Positions 49,805 through 62,053 of a stretch of 64,000 bases of DNA are shown here, piece by piece. This DNA is from Fratercula arctica (Eukaryota > Chordata > Aves > Charadriiformes > Alcidae): positions 9,166,927-9,230,926 of the forward strand of contig CANTUZ010000004.1 of assembly GCA_947846985.1 (NCBI GenBank). Reading direction: 5' to 3'. The notes beneath the pieces were generated by a model. It ran no database searches. It had not been told where the DNA came from and saw only the letters and a list, made by a program, of their open reading frames with translations. How positions within the stretch are numbered: position 1 is the first letter of the stretch; every line of letters starts with the position of its first letter. A program made the translations under genes and the position numbers.

Positions 49805-52800
49805 CCGGTACTTTGCTTCTAGTCTACAGGTGGTCAGATTACAAAATTATAGTTTTAATTTTAATGCAATTAATCCTGTTGCTAAAAGAAATGCTTTTAG
49901 CTTGATTATTACAATGGTTTTGTTTCCTTATCTGCCTTCTTTACCAAGGGTCTGGCAGGAAGTCTGCCCCTCTGCCTTCTCTTCTGCGCGATACTGGAGG
50001 TCAGACTTTACCCCCAAACTGTGGTCTTGTGAAACTGAGAGTAAGTGTATGGAAGTTGCTCTGTAGTCTGTCCCCTTGGCATTGACAAGACTATATAATT
50101 TATAAGCTTCGTATTTTAAGACTCATTCCATCTGAGTAATTTTAATCAGCTTACCTGCAGTTCTCCCTGTAGTATCGTGAGGTCAGATACTCTTTCGCCT
50201 CAGTGGCTGTGTCGTGTTGATGTAGGAAGCTAAAACAGCTGCCATGCTCGATCACAGAGGCATAAGGAATGTAATTTGTAATTTAGGCCCAACTCTTGCA
50301 AATACTTAAGCACATGCACAACTTCAGGCATGTGAGTTTTTTTTCTTAACAGGTGGAGCTACTCACGGATTTAGTTATCTATAGACTTACTGGGGCACTG
50401 GGCAGGATTGGGGCATTGCTTGCGAATCAACATATAGAAGTGGTCAGGGTATTTTAATCCCTTTGGGTACAAAGAGCTGTATTAATGACAGGTGACATTA
50501 TTCTACTGAAAAATATCCTTTCTGACTCATTGTAGCCACCAGGTTAGGAGTCCTCAAAGTGAAAGACAATTCTCATTGCTAAGCTTGCTCTGTTCATTTT
50601 ATTTTTGCTTTTGTTTATTATTTATGTGTTCCCATAAATGCTTCTCATGCTGCTTCTTTTGGTGCATACATAATATTCACCGTAAGAACATCTTCCAATA
50701 CAAGAGCATAGACCTTGTCTTTTTAGGGGTGTGACTTTGCCTGACAAGAGAGAGCATTTGGGAACTCAGGGGATTCTGGAAGCTATGGCTGAGCAGAATA
50801 ATTACCCAGTATCTCCTGGGCTGTCGTTTTCACCAGCTTTTCCCAGTGCAGACTTGTGCAGAGCAGCGGAAGGGAATGTGCTAGAGCATTGGCAGAGGTT
50901 TCCAGAAGGACCTTGAAATCTATCAACACACATGATTGCATTTGGGAAAAAAATTAATAGTATCTTAAAGCTTTTTCTAATATCACTTCCCATTCTGTCT
51001 AGACATGACTTTACACTGGAGGCAAAGTTGGTGATGTGCATTAATGATATACTCTGGGTGTAACTTTATTTACACAGACGTGCTACTCCTGAAATGAGAT
51101 GGTCAACACCAGTGACCAGCAAATAGATTTACCTGGTGAACTCACATAATCTGATCCCAAGGCCAAAGTTTTACTGCTTGTGTGTCTTTCCTTCTCTCCA
51201 AGCTGCTTTGGCATTGGATCCTTAAATAGCATTAAGCTGCCACCACTGTGTTTTCTAAAAGTGAAATAAAGCTAAACTTAGGTTAAGAAAAAGAGATTGA
51301 TAGGGTATAATATCTCCACAGGATGATGCTTAGAGAGTAGGCTTAATAATACTAGTAAAGTACTGTTATAAGAAGTTGGAGTGGGTGAGAATATGCATAA
51401 ATGTACTATGCTGTACTGTTCCTTCAGTCTTGCTGTGACACCAGACTTACCTGAAAAAGTAGTAAGATCAGCTGCCCCTGAATTAAGTATTATCTAACCC
51501 TGTAATTATTGGCATGGAAACCAGTTGGACTTCAGAGTGCATAAAATGTTGGCACAATTTGTTTCAGAATTAAGGTGTGGTGCAATACATTCTCAGAGGG
51601 AATTTGCCTTTACTGGTATGATTCCACTGAAGAAAACAGGACTGGCTTGTGTGGCTGCAAGTAGTACTGCAGAACTAGTCATTAGATTGTTCTAGCGTGT
51701 ATCGGGACTGGGTAGTTTATATAATGCACAACTATAACACAAAGAGTGATTAAAAAACAGGTAATAACCCATAATGCTAATGGGCTTGTTGCCACAGAAA
51801 AGAAATGTCAATTAAAATTCTTATGAATTATTTACACAATTTCCCCCCCCCTATAATTTGATTCTAAATTGAATGTTAGCTTTAGGTCAGAGTTTTATGT
51901 GGAGATCCATAACCCTTCTGAGCTGCACATGCACTCATTAGCTACAGGCACATTTGCAAATGTGCTGAGTTCTCTCTTGTACCTGCCAGTCTGTTAAATA
52001 AAGATCAGGTTCCCTCCTTGAAGCCCTGCTGCTATGTTGCCTCCTACAGGAATGTGCCTTTACACAGTTCTAAAAGCTGTCTCGGCCCAACGATTCTTTA
52101 TCAGATTTGAGGAAATGACCACCTGTCAAATTAACAGCTATGAGGGTTGCTTTTTATTTTACTTTGATTTCAGGCAATTAGTATTCAGCCTCTAGCAGTA
52201 GTATAATTAGCCACAAAATATTAAAAAATTTGCGATACTCTGTGTGTGTGTAATGCCTACCTTTACCCCTTGCGGTTGTGTGAAACAAATGAGAGGTGTA
52301 ATCATCTGAGTAATTCTTAAGTCGAGATATTTCACAAATGTGTGAAACTTCTACATGCCACCTGAAGCATATGCCTTGCGATATTTGTCACACTTGGCCT
52401 CTTTAACATAGGAGTGTAATACATGTTACCATTTCTGACACTGTCATGATAGATTAAATGAGAGGACTGGGATGTCCTATACATGTTTCAAATGTGTAAA
52501 AGGAGCATAAAGGATAGTAATTTATTTAACTGTCACAGTGAAAATCGTGGAATTAGATTGGCTGGTGTTTTTTCTTCTCTCTTGTTGGTTATCTATTGCT
52601 GTGATTTGTTTTTGCACCTCAAAACAAATATCTATAATCTGAAGGTGGCTCAACACCACTTTTCTTGTTTGGCCCTAGTAGACAGTGGGGTGGCTCCTGT
52701 GAGGACAAGTGGACCACCATTGAAATTGAGCCTATGTCTTGCCTGCAAGAAAATATCGCCTTTCCTGTCATGTGAACCTTCCTCTCTGTGTTGTCATGTC

Positions 52801-54356
52801 TGCTGATTGTTTTTATTATTATTATTTCTTTAGGAGCAGCAATTCAGAGTTGAGAAACTCGGTTGCGAGTGTAGTGTTTAGCAATGAGCAGGATTTTGTT
52901 CTTCCTGCTCGATCAGTAGCATTGCTGGCCACGTTTCACTGGTTGGATCAGTCGGGTTCCTGGCCAGTCAGGTGATACTGAAGACCTTACAAGAGCACCA
53001 TGGACTGTAGGATCAGTTTGACTGTGATGGCTTGTGAAAATAAAACAATAAACCATTACTGCTAATATTTAGATATTAAATGGAAAGACCTCGTACATTT
53101 TCTTTGGTCTAGATAAACTTGGCATTATTGGAAGTTAAAACAGAACCTGTCTTTGCATGCAAAGTGTGTGTATTTGACCTAGGAGTCATTGACGGACAAA
53201 ATGCTATTCTTATCCCCAAAATAACTGCAGAGCAGACTCTCAGTCTTGTGAAGTGCCTGCTGCAATATAGTGGCATGGAAGTGACTGTTTTCTCCTGAGG
53301 TGTGTCATGGTACAGACAAAATACTTGAAGTCTTGTCTCTGCCCCAAAGAATATTCAGGTATTACATGCAAAGTGGAAATGTTCCCACAGAGAAGGCCAA
53401 CAGAAATTCATTGGAGAATGCAGGGCAATAGGGCATTTAGGATAGCCTCCTGGAGAGTGGGAAAGGGGGACTCGAAACTTCCCTCCCTGTCAAGCCTGGA
53501 GTGGGATGCGGATTTAACTTGCGTAGCACAAGTGAGTATCCTGCCTGAGGGAATATTGTGAAGGAAAGGGATGTTCAAACTCTCACTACTTTTTCCATGG
53601 CTTTGTGACATTTTCCTATCTCCATTTCTTAATCCTCCCTACCATCTCCTCAGAACAGTTTTTCAACAAAACCACAAAGGAAATTTTAGCAGAAATCAGT
53701 CTCATGGCAGCTAAAATTGTGCTACTGATGAGTAAAATATCAAAAAATAATGGCTTCTTACTATTACTGGCATGGCACAGAGGTTTTGGGGTCAAAGTGG
53801 TACTACCAATGCCTGGGAGCTCTCAATAGCACAAAAGTTACTTGGATAATCCTGACAGGTCTGGGATTTTGTATTCCGTAGTAAATCCTGTCTCAGATGT
53901 CAGGGTTTGGTTTTCATTTTTCCTTTTTCCTCTTAACAGTACGTTTACAGGTTTCACAATAATATCCTGGGATTTGTGCTTCCGTGTAAGAGTGATGTGG
54001 TTAATCTTCCTCATCACTTTACAGATGTATAACCTGTTTCTCAGACTTCCTAAATAAGTATTTTGTATTAGCATATATATATATTTATCCTTGTCCTCTT
54101 CTTCATATCCTACTTTCCCAATTCTGTTTCATTTTATTAATCAAAGTGATATATATATGTTGTAAATGCCACTTTCATAATACCTAATCTAGCCCAGTAT
54201 TAGAATAATCTCCTTTAGTTTCTATGTGTTTAGACATTGTTTCTTGTCCTTTTTTTATATAAAAAGGAGTCAGTTGGCCAAAAGTTGAGGAATTTCACAT
54301 ATTCTTTTCAATTCTCTCTTCTGGCTATGCCTTTTACCATACAGCAGCAACTACAG
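49805..54356. other. Unique non-coding sequence, no gene seen
   Basis: No exon is recognised. A C10-type run lies near 51843-51852. About 51870-52480 is repeat-free with several homeodomain and E-box cores, including GACCACCTGTCAAATTAAC at about 52118-52136, and may be a conserved element. A partial REST-like half-site AGCACCATGGAC occurs at 52994-53005. Short TA repeats lie near 54072-54083 and 54149-54158. Confidence 0.5.
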
Positions 54357-54376
54357 AAAAAAAAAAAAAAAAAAAA
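54357..54376 (+). repeat. A20 homopolymer
   Basis: Uninterrupted run of 20 A. The 150 bp upstream hold no polyadenylation signal or recognisable message, so there is no support for a processed pseudogene tail. Confidence 0.92.
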
Positions 54377-54534
54377 GGGCTGGCAGAAAGGGAGCTTTTT
54401 TAGAGAAACCTGAGTTTACAGCATACCATTTCCTGCATTGGAATGTTAAAATGCAAACCTTTACAGCAGTCGCCTCTCTGTCCATTGAAGATAGAGTTCC
54501 CTTTTCTTGTTATTTTGTCTGTAGATTCATTATC

Positions 54535-54850
54535 TTACCTTTTTCCAAATTGAATTGCATAAGCCACTTATCTGCCCGTGATTCTAGTCTAGCCAAGTCC
54601 CTGTGAATTTTATTGCTTTCCTATTGTGTATTTGTTGATTCACCCATTTTGTATCATCAGCACTTTTCATCACTTTACTGCATTTTCCTCCTTTCAGGTT
54701 TATAAAGTAAACAAAATCAATACTAATGTTACGGTATTCCACGAGTCAACTCCCTCTGTTTGGAACTGCTTCTAGTCACAAGTACCTTCTGGCTCTAGTA
54801 TGCTAGCTAGGTTTTATCCACTCAAGCAACTTGTCTCCTGTATCTCAGGT
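54535..54850 (-). mobile_element. CR1 LINE reverse-transcriptase domain fragment, decayed
   Basis: Minus-strand reading from about 54850 leftward gives a degraded copy of the CR1 ORF2 palm. First come LLEWIKP and ARRYL..LEAVPNRGS, fitting the family's WIRNWL..R.QRV and S.WRPV.SGVPQ blocks. Next is LVLILFTL, fitting the LGPVLFNIFI block. The catalytic ADD appears as SADDTK (54664-54647), and after a frameshift comes RLESRADKWLMQFNLEK (54590-54540). Order and spacing match the family. Several stops and at least one frameshift show it is long dead. No endonuclease domain or 3' UTR is attached, so both ends are truncated. Limits are set by where family resemblance fades. Confidence 0.88.
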
Positions 54851-56234
54851 ACTAAAGCGAATATGCAACAATTTGCAAAGCATCTTGCAGCATTCTGCAT
54901 TAGAAGTCGAACACCGCTTCCAGGCTGACCAAAAAGTTCTTAAAGCTCTTTAAAAAGCAATTGACCTCAGAGATATTATCCCTAGAGGTTACTTATAAAG
55001 AATGGAAGAGCTCTAAAGCGCTCATATCTGCTGCCTCTTTGCTCATTCTTGTCTTTGTGTTATGAGGCTCTTCTGTATATCATTATATGACAGGACAGTT
55101 TTTTAGCTGGTGAATATTGGTGAAGCTTGACTAGTCTCAATAGTGTTATGGTGATTTATGCTTCATTAGGACCTGGCTTAGGCTGCTTAAGTGATGAATG
55201 ACATTAGTGCCCTGCTGTGATGATATTTGGTATCCCTGAATATGATTTTGTGACTTTGATAACAAGTATTACGGTTACCTGCCTGCATGATGATCTTCCA
55301 TCATGATCAAACTCAAGATGCTCTATATCAAGAAGGCAAACTACTGCTTTTGCTTTCTCCAGAGCAGCCTCAGCCTATTTGCCAAAATATTTACAATCAA
55401 TATAAAGATAAACATATCTTACAAAGTCATAAAATATTACTTTGCAGCAATACCAGCTATGTCATGTTTTACCTGGTATTTAATGAGGAGCCTACACATG
55501 AACCTCCATCTGGAATGAGATTTGTTATTCAATGAACCTCTCCGGAAAAAGTTTGTGAAAGGAGAAGGGAGATCTATCTGTGCTTTTCTTTTTGCTAAAT
55601 TTCAGAAAAACAGCTAGTGTGAATGAATATGTTCTAGGGGATTTCATTTTGATCAAGGACTGAACCCTGACATGGTAGTTACTTTTAGAGTGGGCACTTG
55701 GTCTCATTGTACCAGTCATTTCACAATAAAAATAACAGTGAGGGACAGTCTACTCTTAGAAGTGTAGAGTTTCAATAAACAAGACAAAGTCTGGAAGTGA
55801 GGGGAGGGAAGCATCAAGATGTGAAGTAAATTGATTACAGTCACACTGTAAGTAAGTGGCTTTAAAGGAGTTTTATTTATATCCCTTGAAAAATAATACA
55901 TCTTAAGCGAGCCTTCAAAAAAAGCTGAGAGATTCATATCTTCATGAAGCCCATCCTATTATATCCAGTGGCATGTACAAATCAAACAGAATTTCTTCAG
56001 TGCCCTTTGACTCCACAATAAATTCCAGACACAAAAGAGATGCTATCCTTTCATTTCCACAACATGAATGTTATCTTCCCTTCTATTTCTAGTTCATGTA
56101 CTTGTGTCTGACATTAACACGACTGTCTGTTGGAAATAATGCCTAAAACAACTTCTAGGGTAAAATATAGTGGACGAAGGGCTGGTCTGCATGTCGCAAG
56201 CATTAGGGGCTGAATTTATTTGCCTTTAAAAATG

Positions 56235-56236
<2 letters not shown>
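54851..56236. other. Unique AT-rich non-coding sequence, no gene seen
   Basis: Further CR1 sequence may continue to about 55000 but could not be supported. Frames at 55287-55535, 55525-55719 and 55716-55937 show no domain. Confidence 0.55.

Positions 56237-56287
<51 letters not shown>
56237..56287. repeat. (TAA)17 microsatellite
   Basis: Fifty-one bases of uninterrupted TAA trinucleotide repeat, about 17 perfect units. The purity suggests it is young and likely to vary in length between individuals. Confidence 0.97.
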
Positions 56288-56288
<1 letters not shown>

Positions 56289-58599
56289 GTCTATACTTCT
56301 GCTTCCCCAGAAGCAGTACTATGTCTACAGCTGTCTGGCTTTTGACATTTACCTGATTCAGTTTCAATGCTTAGTTGTTGTAAGGTGAGCTCTTCTTCTT
56401 TGTCATTATTTCAGGGCTGCCTTCAAGGTCTCTGGACAAGGTAAGAAGCAGGTTAACAGCAAAAAGCCCAGTCTAGCCATGTTTAAGTCTTTGTCCTTTC
56501 ACAATAACTATTGTTATGCCTACTGTTCTCTCCCTGAATTGTGCAGCTTAATTGTGTTTGTCAGCAAAAAGAACAAATTGGGTTTTAAAGGTGGATTGAG
56601 GTTTATCCTCCTGACAAGCGTAATGAATGGAAGCAATGCCTCCTGCATTTTGTGACACATTTGGCCTGGAAGATCTACCTAGTCAGTCATCCACTTCGTT
56701 CTTCTGTATTCTGTTTCCTAATCCTCCATCAAAGTGGTGGATTCTCTGTCCTCATAAACCCTTCACTCAAAATTACTATGTTCTTCCATCCAGGAATTGT
56801 CAGCGCTACCATTAATAGAAATGGGAAGACAGCCATTCACTTCACTGAGACCAGTTCTTGGCTAAGTGAACCTTATGGTTTGCATAATAGGTTCTGTAGG
56901 GCTGATTCTCCATTGCTTTCACCTTGAGTAGCCACCCATGCCCATATAAAATGAGTGTTCAGAATGGTCTGATTTAGCATCCAGTCAGGATAAATGTCAA
57001 GGAGTGCATGGCAGTGTGGAATGAAATGTTTCTGATTTCTGTGTATTTCAGTGAAAATGAAGAATGTTTTTCCTGGATATAATTTCTTTGATTATCCTGT
57101 TTTGAGGTGCCATTCTTAGTCAGGAATGAAGAGTATAAATAATTCAGATACTGCCCTTCATAATTGTATAGTGCAGCATGTTTTACATATTCTTAGCTAG
57201 AGTATAACTACCATAATCTTTTTCTGTCTAGTACTAATTCACCCCTGCAGCCATAGCGGGCAAATACCTTGCATTATGACAGAGCATCTCACTGTCTAGC
57301 CAAAGGAGACAGCCACAAACTCATTTACTAATTTTGTTGGTCTCAAGATATTTCATCCAATAGGATTTCACATAGGAAGCAAACCCAAATTGCACTGTAA
57401 TGTGGAAAACATACAGGCAGTATTTAATGGTTACGGCTAGCTTCATACTAGCAGTCCTTAGTCCTCAAACAGGTTTTGGTTTTGAAATTTTCAGGGAATC
57501 AGTAGACAGAGGAACCTGTGAGTCCCTATTAGCTGTTGCAAGTCCCACATTGCTCTTTAATTAGCAAGTAAATAACAGTGATGGAGACCAAGAGGACCAC
57601 AATTCACAATGAATGTTTTTGTGAGACAGCAGTAATGAACTCTCCCTTTTGAGGTGCATTAGCGATGCAGTTTCATTACTTGCTGACTGTACCCTAAGCT
57701 ACAAATTAATTTCTTTTGTTCCAAACACAGGTAGCCAAGTACCCGTGTGTCGGCTGTCTTAAGAATGTAACTGGATTAGGTGCTGGTGGTGAGGAATGCC
57801 TCTCCAGTTTTCATAGCAGCTGACCCATCACGTACACTAAATGGAGTTCAGTTGCTCTTTGGACAGAGGCAGAGTAAATTAAATTGGTCAGATTAAAGTA
57901 GACTGCTACTAGTAATGCATTTCATGGGTGCCTCCTGCTTTCTGTCTGACTTGGTCTCTGTGAGGCTGCTGCATATAAAACACTCAGAAAAGACAATTTT
58001 ATATATTTGAAAGAGAGAAAAATCATAGCCTGAAATAGCACATTCTTTCTTTCTAACTGACAAGCAATATCATAAAGGCAGCTGCTGGGAGCATAGCATG
58101 TCTGTCAAAATGTAAATTGTTTGTGACTGAAGCACCCTTCTGCAAAGATACAGCACCTACCCCTTCAAAGGAGTTTCTTTGAAACGAAACTGCACAGATA
58201 TCATACCTCATTGTAGGAAAACCTATAAGTGAGCCTTTAAAGCTATCTCCCATGATTTCCTTAGGATTTATGGTAGATTATATTCCAGAATATGTTATTT
58301 TTAGTGTAAATTACTACAAAGTTGGTTTAAAAAATGTATAGATGCAGTGAACCTGAATGGAGTCCCTGCCTTCCCCCAAAACAGCATCAAAATGGAAATA
58401 TTTTGACTAACAACCAGATCCTCCCTTTCAGAAAATTGGCTGGTGCAGATTCTCTCTAGATGGCAGTGGAGCTCTTTCAATGAGGGATCTGCTTCCTTCC
58501 CCCACCCTCTTTCCACTTCTTCTGGAGACTCATTTCCAGCTGTACTGCGCTATGATTTAGCAGGGCTTTGATGCTGTAAGATGTTGGCGGGCACAAATC
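56288..58599. other. Unique non-coding sequence, no gene seen
   Basis: Two overlapping plus-strand frames (62 and 91 codons, 56627-56927) read the same bases in different phases and have no domain. No repeat family or exon is recognised. A weak CTCF-like site is listed separately. Confidence 0.55.
58453..58467 (+). promoter_or_regulatory. Weak CTCF-like motif
   Basis: TCTCTAGATGGCAGT keeps the CTCF core CTAGATGGCAGT but departs from consensus at two 5' positions. Plus orientation. It counts as weak support unless occupancy is shown. Confidence 0.3.
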
Positions 58600-59220
58600 A
58601 GGCTCTTTTTTTTTTTCTAAAAGGATAATATACTGCTTTTTCAAAGTCAATTAACACTTAGGGCAAATGAAATGGGGAGAGCTAAAGGTCAATTACTAAA
58701 GGACGGCCACAAAAACCTTTCTGGTTTACACAGCGTTCATCCAGGGATTGCAGATCACTGGGAAAAGAAAGGAAATAATAATTAGCTCATTTCATTTCTT
58801 GATGGTTACCAATAAGATGGTTTAATACAGCTTATCTGTTTTACTTTCAATCAACTGTGACTGGTGCTAATAATCATTCTGACCATCCTGAGACTGTGTT
58901 GTTTCAAGGCATTGTACCGTCATCACACAGTAGCTGGGAGATTGTTGTGGCAATTTATGCACCAGACAAATATTAGCAGAGAGAATAGCATTAAAACTTC
59001 AGGTTTGGAGTGCATTTAATAAGCTTTATGTGTAAAAGAAATATTGTAGCTGGGCAGTCCAGCCATTAAACAAATAAGGGCATGAGAGAGATGAAGAGCG
59101 AGTGCCATTTTTGCCCTCATTCATCATCCTATTTAAAACAAGGAGGTAAGTTAAAACTTGGCCTTTGGAGGTATGTGGTGTTGATTCATTGGCTTACCAG
59201 CTCCTGACTTTTCATGTCAT
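58600..59220. other. Candidate conserved non-coding element
   Basis: Repeat-free block with closely spaced transcription-factor-like cores. These include TAATTAGCTCATTT at about 58780-58793, CAATTTATGCACC at about 58950-58962 and ACAAATATTAGC at about 58966-58977. No open frame with coding features crosses it. Conservation is inferred from texture only. Confidence 0.25.
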
Positions 59221-62009
59221 AACCATGTTGCTGTTTTACAGGTGAACTGCTATGGATATAGAGATTTAATCAGACAGGTCTCCAGTGCTGTTTAGATGTG
59301 TCGGCCTTCATGTTACTCATGTGAGTCACTCTGACATCAGTGAGGCAACTCACCACGTAAAGTAGAAGCAATGCCTAAGTCTTTTTGAGATGTGTGCCTT
59401 GTTTGGAAAAGGGAGATTCATGTCAAGAGAGCATACAGCTTAAAGGAAACTTAAATAAAAATAATAATATCCCCAAATTAAAGGACCATTCATAACAAAA
59501 TGAGGTACCAGATTACTGTCCTGTCGGTTTGATGATGACTATACATGAAAATTGCCAGACTTGACTTGAATCTGTACTTTCCGCTTGCCTTTTGTGTGTT
59601 GAACAGCTTTCCAGGTAAGACTTACACTTAAGATTGCAGTCACAGTTCATTTCTATCTTTTTTAAAATAACTCTGCTGAGTTTAATAACCTTTTCCTTTT
59701 TGAATAAGGAGTTTCTGTTTGCAGTCACATGAAAAGAAAAAAAGGGCAGTGCTACAGGCAGCGGGAGATTATTTCATGCCTACCTACTCAAAGAGGGTTT
59801 TACAAGAGCACAAGGGCCAGGCAAAGCACATAATGAGCAAACTCTTGTGAGGTAAATTATTATTTGGGATTCTGAATGGGCCCTTAATGTGTGTGGGAAA
59901 CTATGCTGCCAACTAGTTGTGTGTGGCACTTGACTTGCAGGTAAGTAGCAACTTATCCGATCGCTGTCATCCCTGCCTCATTTCACTGCCTCAGACAGCA
60001 GGGAAAGGAAGGAAAAAGTGCTGGACCTAGAAGTCGTGCTCCCTTGTTTGCTGCTGTGTCAGAGAGACAGACCTCTTCCTAGCCATGAGAGTGTGTGTGT
60101 GGTGCACTAATCGTCTGCCCCCGCCTACGTGCAGGCAGCGCTGTTTGTCCTTTTTGTTTGAAGAGCACAGCAGCCCGGCTCTTGAGCAACAGGCACCAAG
60201 GGGCAGTGCCTAATTTGTTTCCTTGAGTTTACAAAGGGAGCAAGGATCAAATGTGGAGCTTCTGTTCCTCGGCGGCAGACTATATCCCACTTTAAGGATA
60301 TATGTAAACTGTTGTTATGGCAGTATCTGTAGTGTGGTGACACTTGAGCTAACTAGAGAGTACAGGGGCTGCAGGTACATTTGCATTGCACAGTCCAATC
60401 CAAAGTGAGACATTTCTCTTGAAAATACGGCACCCGCAGTGTTTTCCCTTGAGTGGTTTATGCTGGAAAGCTGAGAGGTAGCTACTGTGTCTTTCCAGGG
60501 AACTGGAGCACGTAAGGCTATTTTGGTGGTGCGTCTGCAGTAGCAAAACACTTGACAAAATTTCTGGGCTGGTTTTATAGTACATGCTAAGCTACGTATT
60601 TGTGTGGGGTCATGCCTAGCTTACATCTTACTCTGATGTTCACGTTTCTCTGGCCATATCCACTTATTTTGCAAAAGATTTTGTTGAGGCAGAAAACAAG
60701 GGTTCAGGATATTTGTTTGGAGTACTGAATGTCCAGAAAACCAGAACATGTCCACTGAGCATGTTCACATCAGTTGTACTGTACCTACAACTGATCTGCA
60801 TGTGTACTATAACGTGCAAGGGTCACATGTGGTGAAAAACACATCATGTACCTTTTTAGCCAGGAAAAATGCCAGCTCTGCTGAGGTTGTCTCAGGTTTG
60901 TCACCTGACAATGTCACCTGTAATGACCTTAGCGCAGTTTTGGGGAACATTCCTCAAGGTGTGAACCATTTCACCACTTTATCTGTTCTGTTGGCCACAT
61001 ATTGGGGAGCAAGAAATTCCTGCAGAGTGTGTCTGTAGATACACATGCCAGGAGATACATTTTCCCACAACTAGCAGAACTGTGAGACTGACTCCCCTCC
61101 CTCCCTTTTTTGGACTTATTTTGTTCTCTATTGAATGAGATAAGATCTATACTATGCTATTAAAGAAAAAGGAAATTTGGATGCAACTTTTGTCTTCACA
61201 GCTTTGAATTGGTAAGCTTGTGAGAACAGCTGTTCTTTATTTCAGCAAAATCAGGAAATGCAGAGATGAGCAACAATAAAAAAAACCCCTGGGTGATCAA
61301 AACCAGTCCCTAAAGCTTTGTTTGTGTGTACTGTCTTTGCATCTGAGCCAGCATCCCTTGAAATCAATGATACCTCCTTTTCTTTGTTGTCGATGGAAAC
61401 AGCTTCAGGCAAAATTGGCAAGGTATATTAGACCACGGTTTCCCAGTGTGTTATGTTTTAGGGAACCCACTCTCCCACCAGCATATACAGCGTGCAATCC
61501 ATTGTTTTACATGGACTAAGCAAGTGAGAAATATATATACTGCAAGCTTTTAAATGATTTGGGTTTAGTGTATGGATTTAGCAAATATTTTTGAAATATA
61601 TTTTCAATACATCTTCATCTAAACCTTGCAAGCTAGAAAAAAAAAAATTAGTTATAGTTCTCTGTAATAGTAAGTTTCTTTAAAAAAATGTAACTTTTCC
61701 TCATGAGCTGATGTCATGGTTCATCTCAGGCAATCTACCTGAATAGATGCATAAAAAACAGGACAGCGTGTGGCCATTGCCATTTAAGACTCCTCGTGGT
61801 CTACTTGTGAGCCACTCAGATCAGTCAGAACCTTTCACAAAACACGCATTTTATTCTGAAATCCAAATGATCAGGTAGCTGGAGAGAAGTGATTTATGAG
61901 AAAAGATTAAAGTCTCCCAAGAGTCAGTCAGTAATGCATTCGCACTCTTCACTGCTTTGATCGCTGTTGATAGCAGGGCCAGAGCTATGACCATATGTTT
62001 ACTGGGTAT
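59221..62009. other. Unique non-coding sequence, no confirmed gene
   Basis: The section 59940-60400 is somewhat GC-richer than its surroundings and has a perfect splice-donor consensus at 59940/59941, but no matching exon. The 96-codon plus frame at 60748-61038 has three N-glycosylation sequons (NTS, NAS, NVT) but no recognisable fold or splice context. Confidence 0.5.
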
Positions 62010-62053
62010 TTCTAGTATTTCAGTATTTCCCGTTCTAGTATTTCAGTATTTCC
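62010..62053 (+). repeat. 21-bp tandem duplication, period 23
   Basis: A 21-bp block beginning TTCTAGTATTTCAG and ending TATTTCC is present exactly at 62010-62030 and again at 62033-62053, separated by CG. The identity of the copies implies a recent duplication. Confidence 0.92.

Noticed and set aside
49519..49905. 128-codon plus-strand frame overlapping the membrane-like ORF
   Set aside because: Cys- and Leu-rich product of T-rich DNA with no motif. Its start has no supporting context and it shares bases with another open frame.
52994..53005. REST/RE1-like AGCACCATGGAC
   Set aside because: Only the left half fits; the right half needed for a canonical RE1 is degraded.
54357..54376. A20 tract as tail of a processed pseudogene
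   Set aside because: No polyadenylation signal or gene-like sequence upstream and no flanking duplication. Processed pseudogenes are also rare in birds.
59938..59946. Perfect splice donor CAGGTAAGT
   Set aside because: A 9-mer this short is expected about once by chance in both strands of 64 kb, and no exon upstream is supported.
60748..61038. 96-codon frame with three N-glycosylation sequons
   Set aside because: No signal peptide, no recognised fold, no splice context. Three sequons in 96 residues is not decisive, so chance is the simpler view.
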